Assembly (NCBI RefSeq): GCF_014193695.1 | Contig: NZ_JACHZR010000003.1 | Span: forward strand, 310,001-374,000 | Length of the DNA: 64,000 nt | Origin: Rhizobium sp. BK316 | Lineage (GTDB): Bacteria > Pseudomonadota > Alphaproteobacteria > Rhizobiales > Rhizobiaceae | Direction of reading: 5' to 3' | Part shown: positions 26,392 through 36,180 of the stretch, piece by piece | How positions within the stretch are numbered: position 1 is the stretch's first letter | Layout of the letters: each line of letters starts with the position of its first letter | The notes under the pieces: model-generated | Seen by the model: only the letters and a program-made list of their open reading frames with translations | What the model was told of the DNA's origin: nothing | Databases searched by the model: none | Translations under genes and position numbers: made by a program

Positions 26392-27311
26392 CTGTTTCTC
26401 ACTTTCGGGTCCAGCCAGGCATAGGCGATATCGACCAGAAGGTTCAGGAACACGATCAGCACCATGTAGAAGATGACCGTACCGAGAACCATGCCGTAAT
26501 CGCGGTTCAGCGCTGCGTTGACGAAATAGCGGCCGATGCCGGGCAATCCGAAGATGCTTTCGACAACCAGCGAGCCGGTGAGAAGGTAACTTGCCGCCGG
26601 ACCCAGGTAGGAAACGACGGGCATCATGGCGGGCTTCAGCGCATGGCGCATGACCGTCAGACGCGGGCCGATGCCCTTGGCCTTGGCGGTGCGGATGAAG
26701 TTCTGGTTCATCACCTCGATCATCGAGCCGCGGGTGATGCGCGAGATGCGGCCGGCATGCGGCAGCGCCAGAACGACGATCGGCAGGACGAGATACTTGA
26801 TCGAGCCATCACCCCAGCCGCCGACCGGAAACCAGGCGAGGTGGATGCCGAAGACGAGCTGCATGATGGGCGCGATCAGGAAGTTCGGCAGAACGACGCC
26901 CACCAGAATGAGCGCACTCAGAATATAGTCCGGTGCCTTGTTCTGGTAGAGCGCCCCAAGACAGCCGACGGCCACGCCGACGATGATGGCGATCAGGAAG
27001 GCAGCCGTGCCGATGGTGAAGGTGTAGGGCAGACCGATCATGATCTGCTGGGCGACGGTGAAGTCCTCACTCGCGAAGGAGGGGCCGAGGTCACCTTTCA
27101 ACAGGTCGCCGACATAGATCAGGTACTGCTGAACGAGCGGCTTATCCAGATTGTAGTGGATCGCGAGGTTTTTCAGGATCACCGGCGGCAATGGCCTTTC
27201 GCCATCAAAGGGGCCGCCGGGGGCAAGGCGCAAAACGAAAAAGCAAGCTGTGACGGCGATCCACAGGACAGGGATCGTCGACAGCAATCGACGGAGAGCG
27301 TATTTGATCAT
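26388..27311 (-). CDS. oppB: Oligopeptide ABC transporter permease OppB
   Basis: This 307-residue permease begins MIKYALRRLLSTIPVLWIAV. It has the PGGPF motif of the BPD_transp_1 N-terminal region and the EAA loop NQNFIRTAKAKGIGPRLTVM. With OppC it forms the transmembrane channel. It lies 48 bases downstream of oppA and overlaps oppC by 4 bases. Confidence 0.92.
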   Translation of the reverse strand: MIKYALRRLLSTIPVLWIAVTACFFVLRLAPGGPFDGERPLPPVILKNLAIHYNLDKPLVQQYLIYVGDLLKGDLGPSFASEDFTVAQQIMIGLPYTFTIGTAAFLIAIIVGVAVGCLGALYQNKAPDYILSALILVGVVLPNFLIAPIMQLVFGIHLAWFPVGGWGDGSIKYLVLPIVVLALPHAGRISRITRGSMIEVMNQNFIRTAKAKGIGPRLTVMRHALKPAMMPVVSYLGPAASYLLTGSLVVESIFGLPGIGRYFVNAALNRDYGMVLGTVIFYMVLIVFLNLLVDIAYAWLDPKVRNR

Positions 27312-27359
27312 GGTCGTGGAGCGGCTCTTCCCGGAGTGACCGGGAAGAGCCTTTCATCC

Positions 27360-28940
27360 TTATTCCTTGATGGACAGCCAGCGCGTGCGGTGGATGTCCT
27401 GAACGTTGTCGACGAAGCCCTCGATCTTGGGCGAGACGACGTTCTTGGAGACGTAGTAGTAGATCGGGAGTGCGGCTGAATCGTCCAGCGCGAGCTGTTC
27501 GGCCTTCTTGAAGATCTCGGCGCGCTTCGTCAGATCGGTCTGAGCGTTGCCCTCCTTGATCAGCTTGTCATAGTCGGCATTCGACCAGCGGCCATAGTTC
27601 ATCTGAACGCCTGTCACGAGCAGGTTCAGGAAGTTGTCCGGATCGTTGTAGTCGGCGAGCCAGCCGGCACGGCCGATCTGCACTTCACCGCGCTGCAGCT
27701 GGTCGTAGTGGACCTTCGTTTCCGCGTTGACGAGCTCGACATTGACGCCAAGCGGCTTCCACATGGAGGCGATCGCAACGGCGATACGCTTGTGGTTGTC
27801 GTTGGTGTTGTACTTGAGCTCGGTCGTCAGCGGATGATCCGGGCCGAAGCCGGCTTCCTTCAGCAGCTTCTTGGCTTCTTCGACCTTGTCCTTGTAGGGA
27901 AGATCCTTCCAGGAAACGTAGGCCGGATCGCCGTAATTGGCGGTACCCGGCGGAACCCAGGAGTAAGCCGGCAGTTCGCCGGTGCCGAGGATCTGCGGAC
28001 CAATCACTTCGCGGTTGATCGCCATGGAGAGAGCCTGGCGCACGCGCTTGTCGCTGAACGGCGGCTTGGTCGAGTTGATGACATAGTAGTAGAGGCCGGA
28101 GAAGGGGGCGACGTGCGCCTGACCCGGAAGGTTCTTCTTCATCCACTCGTACTGGTCGGTCGGGAAGTCGGTGAGGATATCGAATTCGCCGGCGCGGTAG
28201 CGCTTCAGCGCGGCTTCCTGATCTTCGAGCACGAAGAACTTCGCGCCGTCGATCTTCAGATCCTTAGCTCCATACCACTGATCGTTCTTGACGGTCGTGA
28301 CGTGCGAACCGGGGACCCACTCGACCGGCTTGTACGGACCGTTGGTGACGATGTTGCCGATCTTGACCCAGTCCTGACCCTTGGCCTCGACGACATGCTT
28401 CGGCAGCGGATAGGCCGTGTAGTGCATCAGGGCGTTGATGAAATAGGGGGTCGGGTTCTCAAGGGTGATCTCGAGTGTCTTGTCGTCGATCGCCTTGACG
28501 CCGAGTTCGTTCAGATCGGTGATCTCGCCCTTGTTGATCTTTTCTGCGTTCTTGATGGTGAACTGCAGATAGGCGTAGTCGGCGGCGTTCTTGGGGTCGA
28601 TGAGACGCTGGAAGGCGAAGACGAAGTCGCCGGCCGTTACCGGCTGGCCATCGGACCACTTGATGCCGTCACGCAGCTTGAAAGTGTAGACCTTGCCGTC
28701 AGGGGAAATGGTCCAGCTTTCGGCCTGGCCGGGAACCGGGTTGTCCTTGGCGTCTTCGGTGACGAGGCCTTCGAAGATGTCGCCGGCAATACGGTTTTCC
28801 CAGTCGCCGGAGAGTTTTTGCGGATCCAGCGAGGTGGGATCGCCACCATTATGGATATTCAGCGTGGCCGCGTGGGCCGAAAATGCGAGCAATGAGCCAA
28901 CCATTGCAGACGCGAGAAATTTTTTCGTGAAAAAGGACAT
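27360..28940 (-). CDS. oppA: Oligopeptide-binding protein OppA
   Basis: This 526-residue periplasmic binding protein is the substrate receptor of the transporter. A signal peptide (MSFFTKKFLASAMVGSLLAFSAHA) precedes ATLNIHNGGDPTSLDPQKLS, the start of the SBP_bac_5 domain. Later family segments are EGLVTEDAKDNPVPGQAESW and NGPYKPVEWVPGSHVTTVKN. Its length is close to that of E. coli OppA. It heads the operon and is transcribed away from the alpha-glucosidase gene, with a palindrome at 28995-29017 in the shared region. Confidence 0.92.
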   Translation of the reverse strand: MSFFTKKFLASAMVGSLLAFSAHAATLNIHNGGDPTSLDPQKLSGDWENRIAGDIFEGLVTEDAKDNPVPGQAESWTISPDGKVYTFKLRDGIKWSDGQPVTAGDFVFAFQRLIDPKNAADYAYLQFTIKNAEKINKGEITDLNELGVKAIDDKTLEITLENPTPYFINALMHYTAYPLPKHVVEAKGQDWVKIGNIVTNGPYKPVEWVPGSHVTTVKNDQWYGAKDLKIDGAKFFVLEDQEAALKRYRAGEFDILTDFPTDQYEWMKKNLPGQAHVAPFSGLYYYVINSTKPPFSDKRVRQALSMAINREVIGPQILGTGELPAYSWVPPGTANYGDPAYVSWKDLPYKDKVEEAKKLLKEAGFGPDHPLTTELKYNTNDNHKRIAVAIASMWKPLGVNVELVNAETKVHYDQLQRGEVQIGRAGWLADYNDPDNFLNLLVTGVQMNYGRWSNADYDKLIKEGNAQTDLTKRAEIFKKAEQLALDDSAALPIYYYVSKNVVSPKIEGFVDNVQDIHRTRWLSIKE

Positions 28941-28994
28941 ACTGTGTCCACCTTTCTAGGCTTTTCGCCTTTTCTTTGGTCATTTGTTCCCGAT

Positions 28995-29017
28995 TTGACC
29001 TGTTACGTGCAGGTCAA
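28995..29017. promoter_or_regulatory. Candidate operator between oppA and the alpha-glucosidase gene
   Basis: TTGACCTG (28995-29002) and CAGGTCAA (29010-29017) form a perfect 8-base inverted repeat with a 7-base spacer, 55 bases upstream of oppA. No regulator gene is adjacent, so the binding protein is unknown. Confidence 0.5.
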
Positions 29018-29214
29018 CGGCACCTTAACGCAAAGGTTTGGCGTTGCAACCCCTAAACCGGTGGGTAGCATTCGGGTGTGGACAAGCTTATAAGCGTCTC
29101 CCTTTTGTCCGATCGCGACTGCCTGATCTTTGCTCGAAAATGAGCCATTGAAGTGTTGTTTTTTGCTTCGCCGCCATTAGTCTTGCGGCGAAATGAAGCG
29201 GGAGAAGGCAGTTC

Positions 29215-30864
29215 ATGGCGTTGCGGACGGGCGGGAATGCGGATTGGTGGCGCGGCGCTGTGATTTATCAGGTCTATCCGCGCTCGTTTCAGGATACTGA
29301 TGGTGACGGGCTCGGCGATCTCAAGGGGATAACCCGGCGCCTCTCCCATATCGCAAGCCTTGGCGTCGATGCGATCTGGCTCTCGCCTTTCTTCAAATCG
29401 CCCATGGCCGACATGGGCTATGACGTCTCCGACTATTGCGACGTCGATCCGATCTTCGGCACGCTCGACGATTTCGATGCGATGATGGCGGAAGCCCACA
29501 GGCTCGGCATAAAGGTCATCATCGATCAGGTGATTTCCCATACGTCCGACCGGCATCCATGGTTCGTGGAAAGCCGCTCCAGCCGCACGAACGACAAGGC
29601 GGACTGGTATGTCTGGGCCGACCCGAAGCCCGACGGGACAGCGCCGAACAACTGGCTGTCGATCTTCGGCGGGCCGGGATGGGAATGGGATGGCGTGCGC
29701 CGGCAATATTACCAGCATAACTTCCTGACCTCGCAGCCGGACCTGAATTTTCACAGCAGGCCGGTTCAGGATGCGCTGCTGAAGACGGTGAAGTTCTGGC
29801 TCGACCGAGGCGTCGACGGTTTTCGGCTGGATACGGTGAATTATTACTTCTGTGACAAGCAGCTCCGAGACAATCCGCCGCATGTGCCGGATCCGGATCA
29901 GGCTGGTCTCGATGCGCCCGACAGCAATCCCTATGGCATGCAGAACCACCTCTACGACAAGACGCAGCCGGAAAACCTCGAATTCCTCAAGCGGTTCCGG
30001 GCTCTGCTCGATCAGTACGAGGAGCGCACGACGGTCGGCGAAGTCGGCGACGGCGCGCGCTCGTTGAAGACCGTCGCCGCCTATACGACCGGCGGCGACA
30101 AGCTGCATATGTGTTATACTTTCGATCTGCTCGGCCCTGAATTCACCGCGGCCCATATACGAGGCTGCGTCGAGACCTTCCAGCGCATGGTGAAAGATGG
30201 CTGGGTCTGCTGGGCCTTCTCCAACCACGACGTCAACCGCCACGTCAGCCGCTTCGCGCTGACAGAAGAGGAGCGGCCCATCATCGCCAAGCTGGCGATT
30301 TCGGTGCTGGCAGCGCTTCGCGGTTCGATCTGCCTCTATCAGGGCGAGGAACTGGGGCTGCCGGAGGCGGAACTTGCCTTCGAAGACCTGCGCGACCCAT
30401 ACGGTATCCGCTTCTGGCCTGCTTTCAAGGGACGTGACGGATGTCGCACGCCGATGCCCTGGGAGGCCGGCAAAGCGCATGCCGGGTTTACGAGCGCGGA
30501 AAAGAGCTGGCTGCCGGTTCCCTATGAACAGGCAGCGCTTGCCGTCGATACGCAGGAGAACAACGACAATTCGGTTCTGCACCATTACCGGCGCACGCTG
30601 GAATTCCGGAAGAGCCAGCCCGTGCTGCTCGATGGCAGCATGGAGTTCGTCGGTGCGGACAAGGATCTGCTCGCTTTCGTCCGCGAAAAGCAGGGCGAGA
30701 AGCTGCTTTTCGTGTTCAACCTGACGCGTGAGCCTGCGGAGTTTGAGCTTCCTGCAGGCATATCATTCGGCGAACCGCTTGCGATGCCTGGCTTTCAGGC
30801 GCTAACTGCTCGTGATTCAGTGAAGCTTTCGGCGCTGGATGCTTTTTGTGCGAGAGTTCTGTGA
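29215..30864 (+). CDS. aglA: GH13 alpha-glucosidase
   Basis: This 549-residue cytoplasmic-type enzyme (no signal peptide) hydrolyses alpha-glucosides. It follows the oligo-1,6-glucosidase/alpha-glucosidase pattern: WWRGAVIYQVYPRSFQDTDG near the N-terminus, VISHTSDRHPWF, the nucleophile D206 in GFRLDTVN, the acid/base E276 in TVGEVGD and D339 in FSNHDVNRH. The ATG at 29215 follows GGAGAAGG. The name aglA is used for such rhizobial genes, but the agl transporter genes are not here, so the symbol is tentative. It stops at TGATCA, whose other half is the stop of the convergent DUF2442 gene. Confidence 0.85.
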   Translation: MALRTGGNADWWRGAVIYQVYPRSFQDTDGDGLGDLKGITRRLSHIASLGVDAIWLSPFFKSPMADMGYDVSDYCDVDPIFGTLDDFDAMMAEAHRLGIKVIIDQVISHTSDRHPWFVESRSSRTNDKADWYVWADPKPDGTAPNNWLSIFGGPGWEWDGVRRQYYQHNFLTSQPDLNFHSRPVQDALLKTVKFWLDRGVDGFRLDTVNYYFCDKQLRDNPPHVPDPDQAGLDAPDSNPYGMQNHLYDKTQPENLEFLKRFRALLDQYEERTTVGEVGDGARSLKTVAAYTTGGDKLHMCYTFDLLGPEFTAAHIRGCVETFQRMVKDGWVCWAFSNHDVNRHVSRFALTEEERPIIAKLAISVLAALRGSICLYQGEELGLPEAELAFEDLRDPYGIRFWPAFKGRDGCRTPMPWEAGKAHAGFTSAEKSWLPVPYEQAALAVDTQENNDNSVLHHYRRTLEFRKSQPVLLDGSMEFVGADKDLLAFVREKQGEKLLFVFNLTREPAEFELPAGISFGEPLAMPGFQALTARDSVKLSALDAFCARVL

Positions 30865-31113
30865 TCAGGCGGCGGTCGGCCGTTTGACCGTCTGGTCGCC
30901 GCGTCCGGCCAACAGGCCATCGATCGAGATATCTTCGTCAAGATCACTCCAGTGAAGGCCCATCGGGCTGGTCTCGACAGTGCGAAGCTGTTCCGGGGTC
31001 GCATTCAAAAGACGCGGAAACCATGCCAGCGGTACACCCAGAGTGCGCCCGTCGTCGAGCGCGACCCACATCGTGTTTTCATCGAAAGTCACATCAGTTG
31101 CGGAAATGCTCAT
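30865..31113 (-). CDS. DUF2442-domain protein
   Basis: This 82-residue protein has FDENTMWVALDDGRTLGVPLAWFPRL (about residues 9-34, given here in part: VALDDGRTLGVPLAWFPRL) and WSDLDEDISIDGLLAGRG, the DUF2442 pattern. DUF2442 genes typically follow DUF4160 genes and the pair is suspected to be toxin-antitoxin-like; neither function is proven. Its ATG at 31113 lies inside the 3' end of the DUF4160 reading frame on the same strand, a coupled arrangement. The gene itself is intact. Confidence 0.8.
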   Translation of the reverse strand: MSISATDVTFDENTMWVALDDGRTLGVPLAWFPRLLNATPEQLRTVETSPMGLHWSDLDEDISIDGLLAGRGDQTVKRPTAA

Positions 31114-31340
31114 CCCACGCCCTTTCGATGGCGGACTGGTTCTTGATGACTTCCCGAATGATAACAGCAAGTTCGCGTGGATTGAAGCCTTTGCTGTCGG
31201 CGATGCCGATTGCTGGCTTCATCCATGACCTTAGCTTCGCCGCTCGGGCCGCGAACATGGATATGCAAGGGTTCGCGAGGATCTCCTTCGTTTGAATAAA
31301 AGAAAAACTTCAGATTTCCGAGTGTGAAAACTAGCGGCAT
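31094..31340 (-). pseudogene. DUF4160 gene with single-base frameshift
   Basis: The first 40 codons (LKFFFYSNEGDPREPLHIHV, then GPSGEAKV) match DUF4160. After GEAKV the open frame leaves the family and continues to a stop in unrelated sequence. Removing one base at about 31226 restores WMKPAIGIADSKGFNPREL and then a family-like helical tail ending AWDEHFRN at a TGA at 31094-31096. The restored protein would be 81 residues and would overlap the DUF2442 start by about 20 bases. AGGAAG precedes the ATG at 31340. It is either a genuine recent mutation or a sequencing error. Confidence 0.75.
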
Positions 31341-31542
31341 CGGGTGCTTCCTCGACGTTTTCGGCCGGATGATTTTCTTCTTTCTGTTGTGCCGTTAAGT
31401 GCGAAGTGACGAATTTTTCAAGATTATTTCGAAATTTACGGCTGATCGATGGGCGGTCTGTGAATAAATACCCTTTGTCCGGCTATTCGTTTTCCAACCA
31501 ATGAAAATATTGCACGTGCACTGAACAGAGGGATATCCAAAT

Positions 31543-33240
31543 TTATCCAATCAGCGCGAAGCGATCGACATCTACCATCCCCCTATCCGAGATCTTCAAA
31601 TGCGGGATTACGGGCAGGGGCAGGAAGGCGACCTGCAGGAAGGGTTCCTCCAGCGTCGTGCCGAGGGCATAGGCCGCCTTGCGCAGATGATGCAACGTGT
31701 CGCGCACCATCTCATAGGGTTCGAGGCTCATCAGGCCGGCGACGGGCAGAGCGATCTCGCCGGTGACCTTTCCGTCCTCGACCACCACGAAACCGCCCTT
31801 GATCTCGCCAAGGCGATTTGCCGCGAGCGCCATGTCATCCTCGCTGACGCCGACGACACAGATGTTGTGGCTGTCATGGCCGACCGTCGAGGCGATGGCG
31901 CCTTTCTTCAGGCCGAAGCCCTGAACGAAACCGTTGGCGTGATTGCCGTTCTTGCCGTGTCGTTCGATGACGGCGACCTTGATGATATCGTTGGCGAGGT
32001 CGACGGTCGTCTGGTTGCCCTTGGCCGGCAGGCGATAGCGACGATGCTCGGTGATGATCTTGCCGGGCATGACGCCGATGACGGATGTTTCGCCCTCGGC
32101 AACCGGTACGCCGAAATGGGTCGCATTGACCGGCCGTGCCTTGACGCTGTCGAGGCCGACGGGCTCAACCGGCTTGCGGGTGGAAAAGAGCGCATCGGTG
32201 ACATGACGGCCGGCGGAAAAAACCATGTCGGCCCGGCAATTTTCCAGACTGTCGATGACGACAAGATCGGCCCGCCAGCCGGGGGCCACAAGGCCGCGGT
32301 CGCGCAGGCCGAAAGCACGGGCGGCGGAGATCGAGGCGGCGCGGTAAATCGCAAGCGGCTCGACGCCCTCTGCAATTGCCGTGCGGATCATGTAGTCGAG
32401 ATGGCCCTGCTCGGCGATATCGAGCGGATTGCGGTCATCGGTGCAGAGCGCGAGGTAGGGGGAGAGGCGTTCCGTGATGATCGGCATCAGGGCATGCAGG
32501 TCCTTCGAGACGGAACCCTCGCGCACGAGGATATGCATGCCCTTGCGGATTTTCTCCAGCGCCTCAGTCGCACTCGTGCATTCGTGTTCGGTGCGGATGC
32601 CGGTGGAGAGATAGCCGTTGAGATCGTTGCCCAGGAGAAGCGGCGCATGTCCGTCGATATGGCCGCCCTGAAAGGCGTCGAGCTTTGCCATGCAGACGGG
32701 ATCCTTGTGGATCACGCCGGGAAAATTCATGAACTCGGCAAGGCCGATGACTTTGGGATGGTCGCGATAGGGCAGGAGGCTTTCGACCGGCAGATCGGCG
32801 CCTGACGTTTCCAGATGTGTCGCCGGCACGCAGGAGGAAAGCTGGACGCGGATATCCATGATCGTTTCCAGCGCCGAAGCGAGGAAGAATTCGATGCCTT
32901 CCTTGCCGAGCACATTGGCGATTTCATGTGGGTCGCAGATGGCAGTCGTCACACCATAGGGCAGGACGCAGCGGTCGAACTCATGCGGTGTGACCAGCGA
33001 GGATTCGATATGCAGGTGCGTATCGATGAAGCCGGGAACGACGATCTTGCCGGAAATGTCGATTTCCGTCTCGCCGCTGTAGTTGCCGCAGGTCCCGATC
33101 ACACGCTCGCCGCCGATGGCGATGTCCGACTGGACGAGCTCACCCGTCGCGAGGTCGAAGAAGTGTCCGCCTTTCAGGACGATATCGGCAGGCACGCGAC
33201 CCACACCCTGATCGATGAGACGTTCGAGCTTGGCGGTCAT
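31543..33240 (-). CDS. ade: Adenine deaminase
   Basis: The enzyme converts adenine to hypoxanthine and ammonia in purine salvage. It is a 565-residue amidohydrolase, the expected length. Metal-binding and active-site motifs are [70 protein letters not shown] and the C-terminal [12 protein letters not shown]. The ATG at 33240 ([12 protein letters not shown]) gives the family N-terminus; longer upstream frames are not needed. It lies about 120 bases downstream of the convergent-free end of the amino-acid binding protein gene, on the same strand, separated by a terminator-like hairpin within 33241-33357... the hairpin belongs to that upstream gene. Confidence 0.92.
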   Translation of the reverse strand: MTAKLERLIDQGVGRVPADIVLKGGHFFDLATGELVQSDIAIGGERVIGTCGNYSGETEIDISGKIVVPGFIDTHLHIESSLVTPHEFDRCVLPYGVTTAICDPHEIANVLGKEGIEFFLASALETIMDIRVQLSSCVPATHLETSGADLPVESLLPYRDHPKVIGLAEFMNFPGVIHKDPVCMAKLDAFQGGHIDGHAPLLLGNDLNGYLSTGIRTEHECTSATEALEKIRKGMHILVREGSVSKDLHALMPIITERLSPYLALCTDDRNPLDIAEQGHLDYMIRTAIAEGVEPLAIYRAASISAARAFGLRDRGLVAPGWRADLVVIDSLENCRADMVFSAGRHVTDALFSTRKPVEPVGLDSVKARPVNATHFGVPVAEGETSVIGVMPGKIITEHRRYRLPAKGNQTTVDLANDIIKVAVIERHGKNGNHANGFVQGFGLKKGAIASTVGHDSHNICVVGVSEDDMALAANRLGEIKGGFVVVEDGKVTGEIALPVAGLMSLEPYEMVRDTLHHLRKAAYALGTTLEEPFLQVAFLPLPVIPHLKISDRGMVDVDRFALIG

Positions 33241-33315
33241 ATCTATCCTCGCAATGCAATCGATTCCGCGAGTTATAGCGCATCTGTTCGTGGATTCGAT
33301 GCCCGCAAACAAAAC

Positions 33316-33334
33316 CGGGCGCCATTGGCGCCCG
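33316..33334 (-). terminator. Terminator after the amino-acid binding protein gene
   Basis: On the minus strand CGGGCGCC-AAT-GGCGCCCG forms a perfect 8-base stem followed by GTTTTGTTTG, 24 bases after the stop of the gene at 33358-34461. It separates that gene from ade. Confidence 0.75.
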
Positions 33335-33357
33335 ATCGCATGTTCCATTCGCTCCGA

Positions 33358-34461
33358 TTACTCGGCTGCGACGATCTTGCCGCCTTCCCACTTGTAGAGC
33401 GAGAAGCTCTGCGAGGAGAGGTCGCCGGTTTCGCCATAGGTGAGCTTGCCGATGACGGTCGGGATCTGGTCGCCGCTCTTCAGGGCAGCCGCAACGGCTT
33501 CCGCGTCCTCGGCGCTGCCGGCCTTTTCGATGCCGGCTTTCAGGACTTCGACGGCAGCGTAGGCGTTCAGCGTGAAGGCTTCGGCCGGGATGTTCTTGGC
33601 GGCGAGCGCATCGGCAGCGGCCTTGGAGTCCGGGCTCTTGGTGGCGTCCGAAGCATTGGTGAACAGCGTGCCGCCTGCTGCATCCGTGCCGATCGTCCAG
33701 AACTCGGTGTTGGAGAGACCGTCGCCGCCGATGATCTGGGCATTGACCGAGAGGTCATGGAGCTGGCGGGCGAGCAGGCCGCCTTCCGGGTGGTAGCCGC
33801 CGAAATAGACGAGATCGACTTTCTCGGCCTTGATGCGGGTGGTCAGAGCGGAGAAATCCTTGTCGCCGGGCGTGATGGAGTCGTTGATGACTTCGGTGAC
33901 ACCGCCGGCATTCAGCGTTGCCTTGAAGGCGTCGGCGAGGCCCTTGCCGTAAGCGCCCTTGTCGTTGATGATGGCGACGCGCTTGTCCTTGAAATGCTCA
34001 AGAACGTATTTGGCGGCAACTTCGGCCTGCTGGTCGTCGCGGCCGCAGGTGCGCAGAACGTTGGTCAAGCCACGCTTGGTGAGGTCGGGTGCCGTGGCGG
34101 TCGGAGTGACCATCAGCACGCCGTTTTCGGCCAGAACGTCGGAAACCGGAATGGCGACACCGGAGGTGACCGGACCGACGACGAAGCGGATGCCTTCGCC
34201 GACAACCTTGTTTGCGGCGGAAACGCCCTGCTTCGGCTCGCCGGCATCGTCGGCCAGTTCGAGCACGACCTTCTCGCCGAGAATGCCGCCGTTCTTGTTG
34301 ATTTCGTCGACAGCGGTCTGCACGCCGTTCTTCACCTGGTCGCCATAGGCCGCCACTGGACCGGTCAGCGGCGCGATGAGGCCGATGGTGATATCCGCGT
34401 GCGCGAGCGGTGCAAATGCCAGCGAGGCGACGAGCGTCGCCGTCAGAGTCTTCAGGGTCAT
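33358..34461 (-). CDS. Branched-chain amino-acid ABC transporter substrate-binding protein
   Basis: This 367-residue periplasmic binding protein of the LivJ/LivK (Peripla_BP_6) type has signal peptide [22 protein letters not shown] followed by [20 protein letters not shown]. It also has family segments [20 protein letters not shown] and [20 protein letters not shown]. It probably binds leucine, isoleucine, valine or related amino acids and delivers them to a Liv/Bra permease. No permease or ATPase genes are adjacent; in rhizobia the binding protein is often encoded apart from livHMGF. About 530 bases without a gene lie upstream. Confidence 0.88.
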   Translation of the reverse strand: MTLKTLTATLVASLAFAPLAHADITIGLIAPLTGPVAAYGDQVKNGVQTAVDEINKNGGILGEKVVLELADDAGEPKQGVSAANKVVGEGIRFVVGPVTSGVAIPVSDVLAENGVLMVTPTATAPDLTKRGLTNVLRTCGRDDQQAEVAAKYVLEHFKDKRVAIINDKGAYGKGLADAFKATLNAGGVTEVINDSITPGDKDFSALTTRIKAEKVDLVYFGGYHPEGGLLARQLHDLSVNAQIIGGDGLSNTEFWTIGTDAAGGTLFTNASDATKSPDSKAAADALAAKNIPAEAFTLNAYAAVEVLKAGIEKAGSAEDAEAVAAALKSGDQIPTVIGKLTYGETGDLSSQSFSLYKWEGGKIVAAE

Positions 34462-34988
34462 GTTCTGTCTCCTTGGGTAGGGTCGTCTTCGACCACTGGT
34501 TGCTTGCCGCGCAGGCCGTTTCTTTTGTCAGCGATCCCTTTGGGAGCGTGCCAAGGACGAGGAAAAGCTGCGCGATCAATGAGCCCTGCGGCCATATTTG
34601 GCTCGCCCGGCGCATAGCAAGATTTCTAGAAATTTCGGTGAGATTCCGCAAGATGATAACAAGATCGGGATCATTTTCGCCAAATCTGGAAAGATTGCGC
34701 GCGATTTTTTGATTTTTCAGTCCATCTCCCGCAATTTTCGATCTGCCTGTCCGACCATCGGCAAGCTTGCTATGGTCATGCCAGGCAGCCTCAACCTGCA
34801 GTCAAGGTGACGTTTTTCTGATTACGCGCTTTCAGTCGCGCTTGACCCGCAACCTTTGCAGAAAGCTGAAGCGAAATCTTCTTCGCCAGACCTATCGCGG
34901 GGGCATTTCGATCGCAGGCCCTGGTCCGTCGCAAGCCCGGATGCTTCCTCGTTTCCAGTAGGCCGGGCATCGAGATGAGGGAGCTGCG
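34462..34988. other. Non-coding stretch upstream of the amino-acid binding protein gene
   Basis: About 527 bases with no convincing gene. Short open frames on both strands lack family resemblance and ribosome-binding sites. The part at 34615-34750 is AT-rich with a perfect palindrome ATTTCTAGAAAT at 34622-34633 and several GATTTT/AATTTTCG-like repeats. It probably contains the promoter and regulatory sites of the minus-strand gene that starts at 34461. Confidence 0.5.
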
Positions 34989-36041
34989 CTATTGCTGAGG
35001 GAGGGCCTTTCGCAGGAAGTCGGTGACCATGCCAGTAACCTGCCGGTGAATCGTTTCGCGATCTGCGCCTACGCCGTCCCGGCAGACGATGCCCTCGCCT
35101 GGTGCTTCTTTCTCGATCCATTCGGCGGCACCAGGCTTGCAGGGTTGCATGAAGCTGAAATGCAGCGATCCCGGGATAAGGCTGTACCTGGTCGTTGTTG
35201 ATGGCAGATAATGGGAAATGTAGCCTGAATCCACGTTCGTCGCGGCTATCTCCGCCTTAGTTGCCGTATCCGCATCGACATCATCAGCAGCGCCCAATAC
35301 CATGACGGGGATCTGGATTGCCGCAAGGCTCTCTGGTGTCAGCCCACGGCCGGGTCCGAGGTCGAGCGTCACGACGGCACGGATTCTCGGGTCGCTGAGA
35401 TCGGCGGCCAGTGCTGCACTGGAGGAGGCATCGCGGCCGATGCCGAGCGCCTCGAATATTCTGCAATAGATCGGGCTGAATTCAGCCATGCAGTTCTTCG
35501 TCACCTTGGCTGCATCGAAGCGGCCGCCCGCCAGTTCGACGACCGTCCAGCCGCCGAGCGAATGGCCGATGGCGGCAATCCGACCGGATGCCACGCCGCC
35601 CGTCAGATCAGGATTGTCGAGCAGAGCATCGATCGTGCGGCTGAGGTCGCCGGGGCGCTTCCAGAGTTCGACGGCATCGGGCTTTCGCATGTCGAATGTG
35701 GTCGTGCCGGGATGATCGGGTGCGGCGACGACATAGCCTGCTTCCACGAGATCCGCGGCGAGCCAGGCGAGGTTGCGCCAGCTGCCACCGTAGCCATGCG
35801 ACAGAACGACCAGCGGATGGGGGCCGGCCATGGGTTCGGCATCCCTGATGACGGGCTGGCCGATAAAGGCAGGCGTTTCGCCAAGAAGGACCGAGGTGAC
35901 GTTCGATGCAGTTGGATACCAGATGCTGACATGCGTGGGGCTATTTTTGTCGGGCAGGGAGATTTCGCGGAACCCGGTTCCGGCATGTGCTGCAGGTGCC
36001 AACAGCAGGACGAGGGAGAGAAGGAGGGCAAGTCTTGGCAT
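34989..36041 (-). CDS. Secreted alpha/beta hydrolase (dienelactone hydrolase-like)
   Basis: This 350-residue protein has a clear signal peptide (MPRLALLLSLVLLLAPAAHA). The hydrolase core contains LVVLSHGYGGSWRN (oxyanion region, about 78-90), AAPDHPGTTTFD, and the nucleophile elbow IGHSLGGW with Ser161. A late His in PGSLHFSFMQPC is a candidate triad member. It resembles predicted dienelactone hydrolases and platelet-activating-factor acetylhydrolase-like enzymes. The substrate is unknown; periplasmic or extracellular action is expected. It lies about 140 bases downstream of the aminotransferase gene on the same strand, beyond a hairpin. Confidence 0.82.
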   Translation of the reverse strand: MPRLALLLSLVLLLAPAAHAGTGFREISLPDKNSPTHVSIWYPTASNVTSVLLGETPAFIGQPVIRDAEPMAGPHPLVVLSHGYGGSWRNLAWLAADLVEAGYVVAAPDHPGTTTFDMRKPDAVELWKRPGDLSRTIDALLDNPDLTGGVASGRIAAIGHSLGGWTVVELAGGRFDAAKVTKNCMAEFSPIYCRIFEALGIGRDASSSAALAADLSDPRIRAVVTLDLGPGRGLTPESLAAIQIPVMVLGAADDVDADTATKAEIAATNVDSGYISHYLPSTTTRYSLIPGSLHFSFMQPCKPGAAEWIEKEAPGEGIVCRDGVGADRETIHRQVTGMVTDFLRKALPQQ

Positions 36042-36133
36042 GGGATCTCCATTGGGTTGATTTGCCCTGTCTGGAGGAAATCCCTGAGGCTGGAGACCGA
36101 TAACGCGATCGAGGTCGCCGATATCATAGGAAA

Positions 36134-36155
36134 GGGCGAGACTGGAGCCTCGCCC
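36134..36155 (-). terminator. Hairpin after the aminotransferase gene
   Basis: On the minus strand GGGCGAG, an 8-base loop and CTCGCCC are followed by TTTCC, 26 bases after the stop of the gene at 36181-37509. The U-tract is short. Confidence 0.5.
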
Positions 36156-36180
36156 TCGAATTCACTTGGGACGATTGAGC

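Noticed and set aside
29053..30585. 510-residue open frame on the minus strand opposite the alpha-glucosidase
   Set aside because: The plus-strand GH13 enzyme has all catalytic motifs; the opposite frame has none.
32815..34617. 600-residue plus-strand frame across ade and the amino-acid binding protein gene
   Set aside because: It spans two genes and a terminator on the other strand and has no family resemblance.
34598..34810. 70-residue frame MARPAHSKISRNFGEIPQDD...
   Set aside because: It has no ribosome-binding site or family match and lies in AT-rich sequence that more likely holds regulatory sites.
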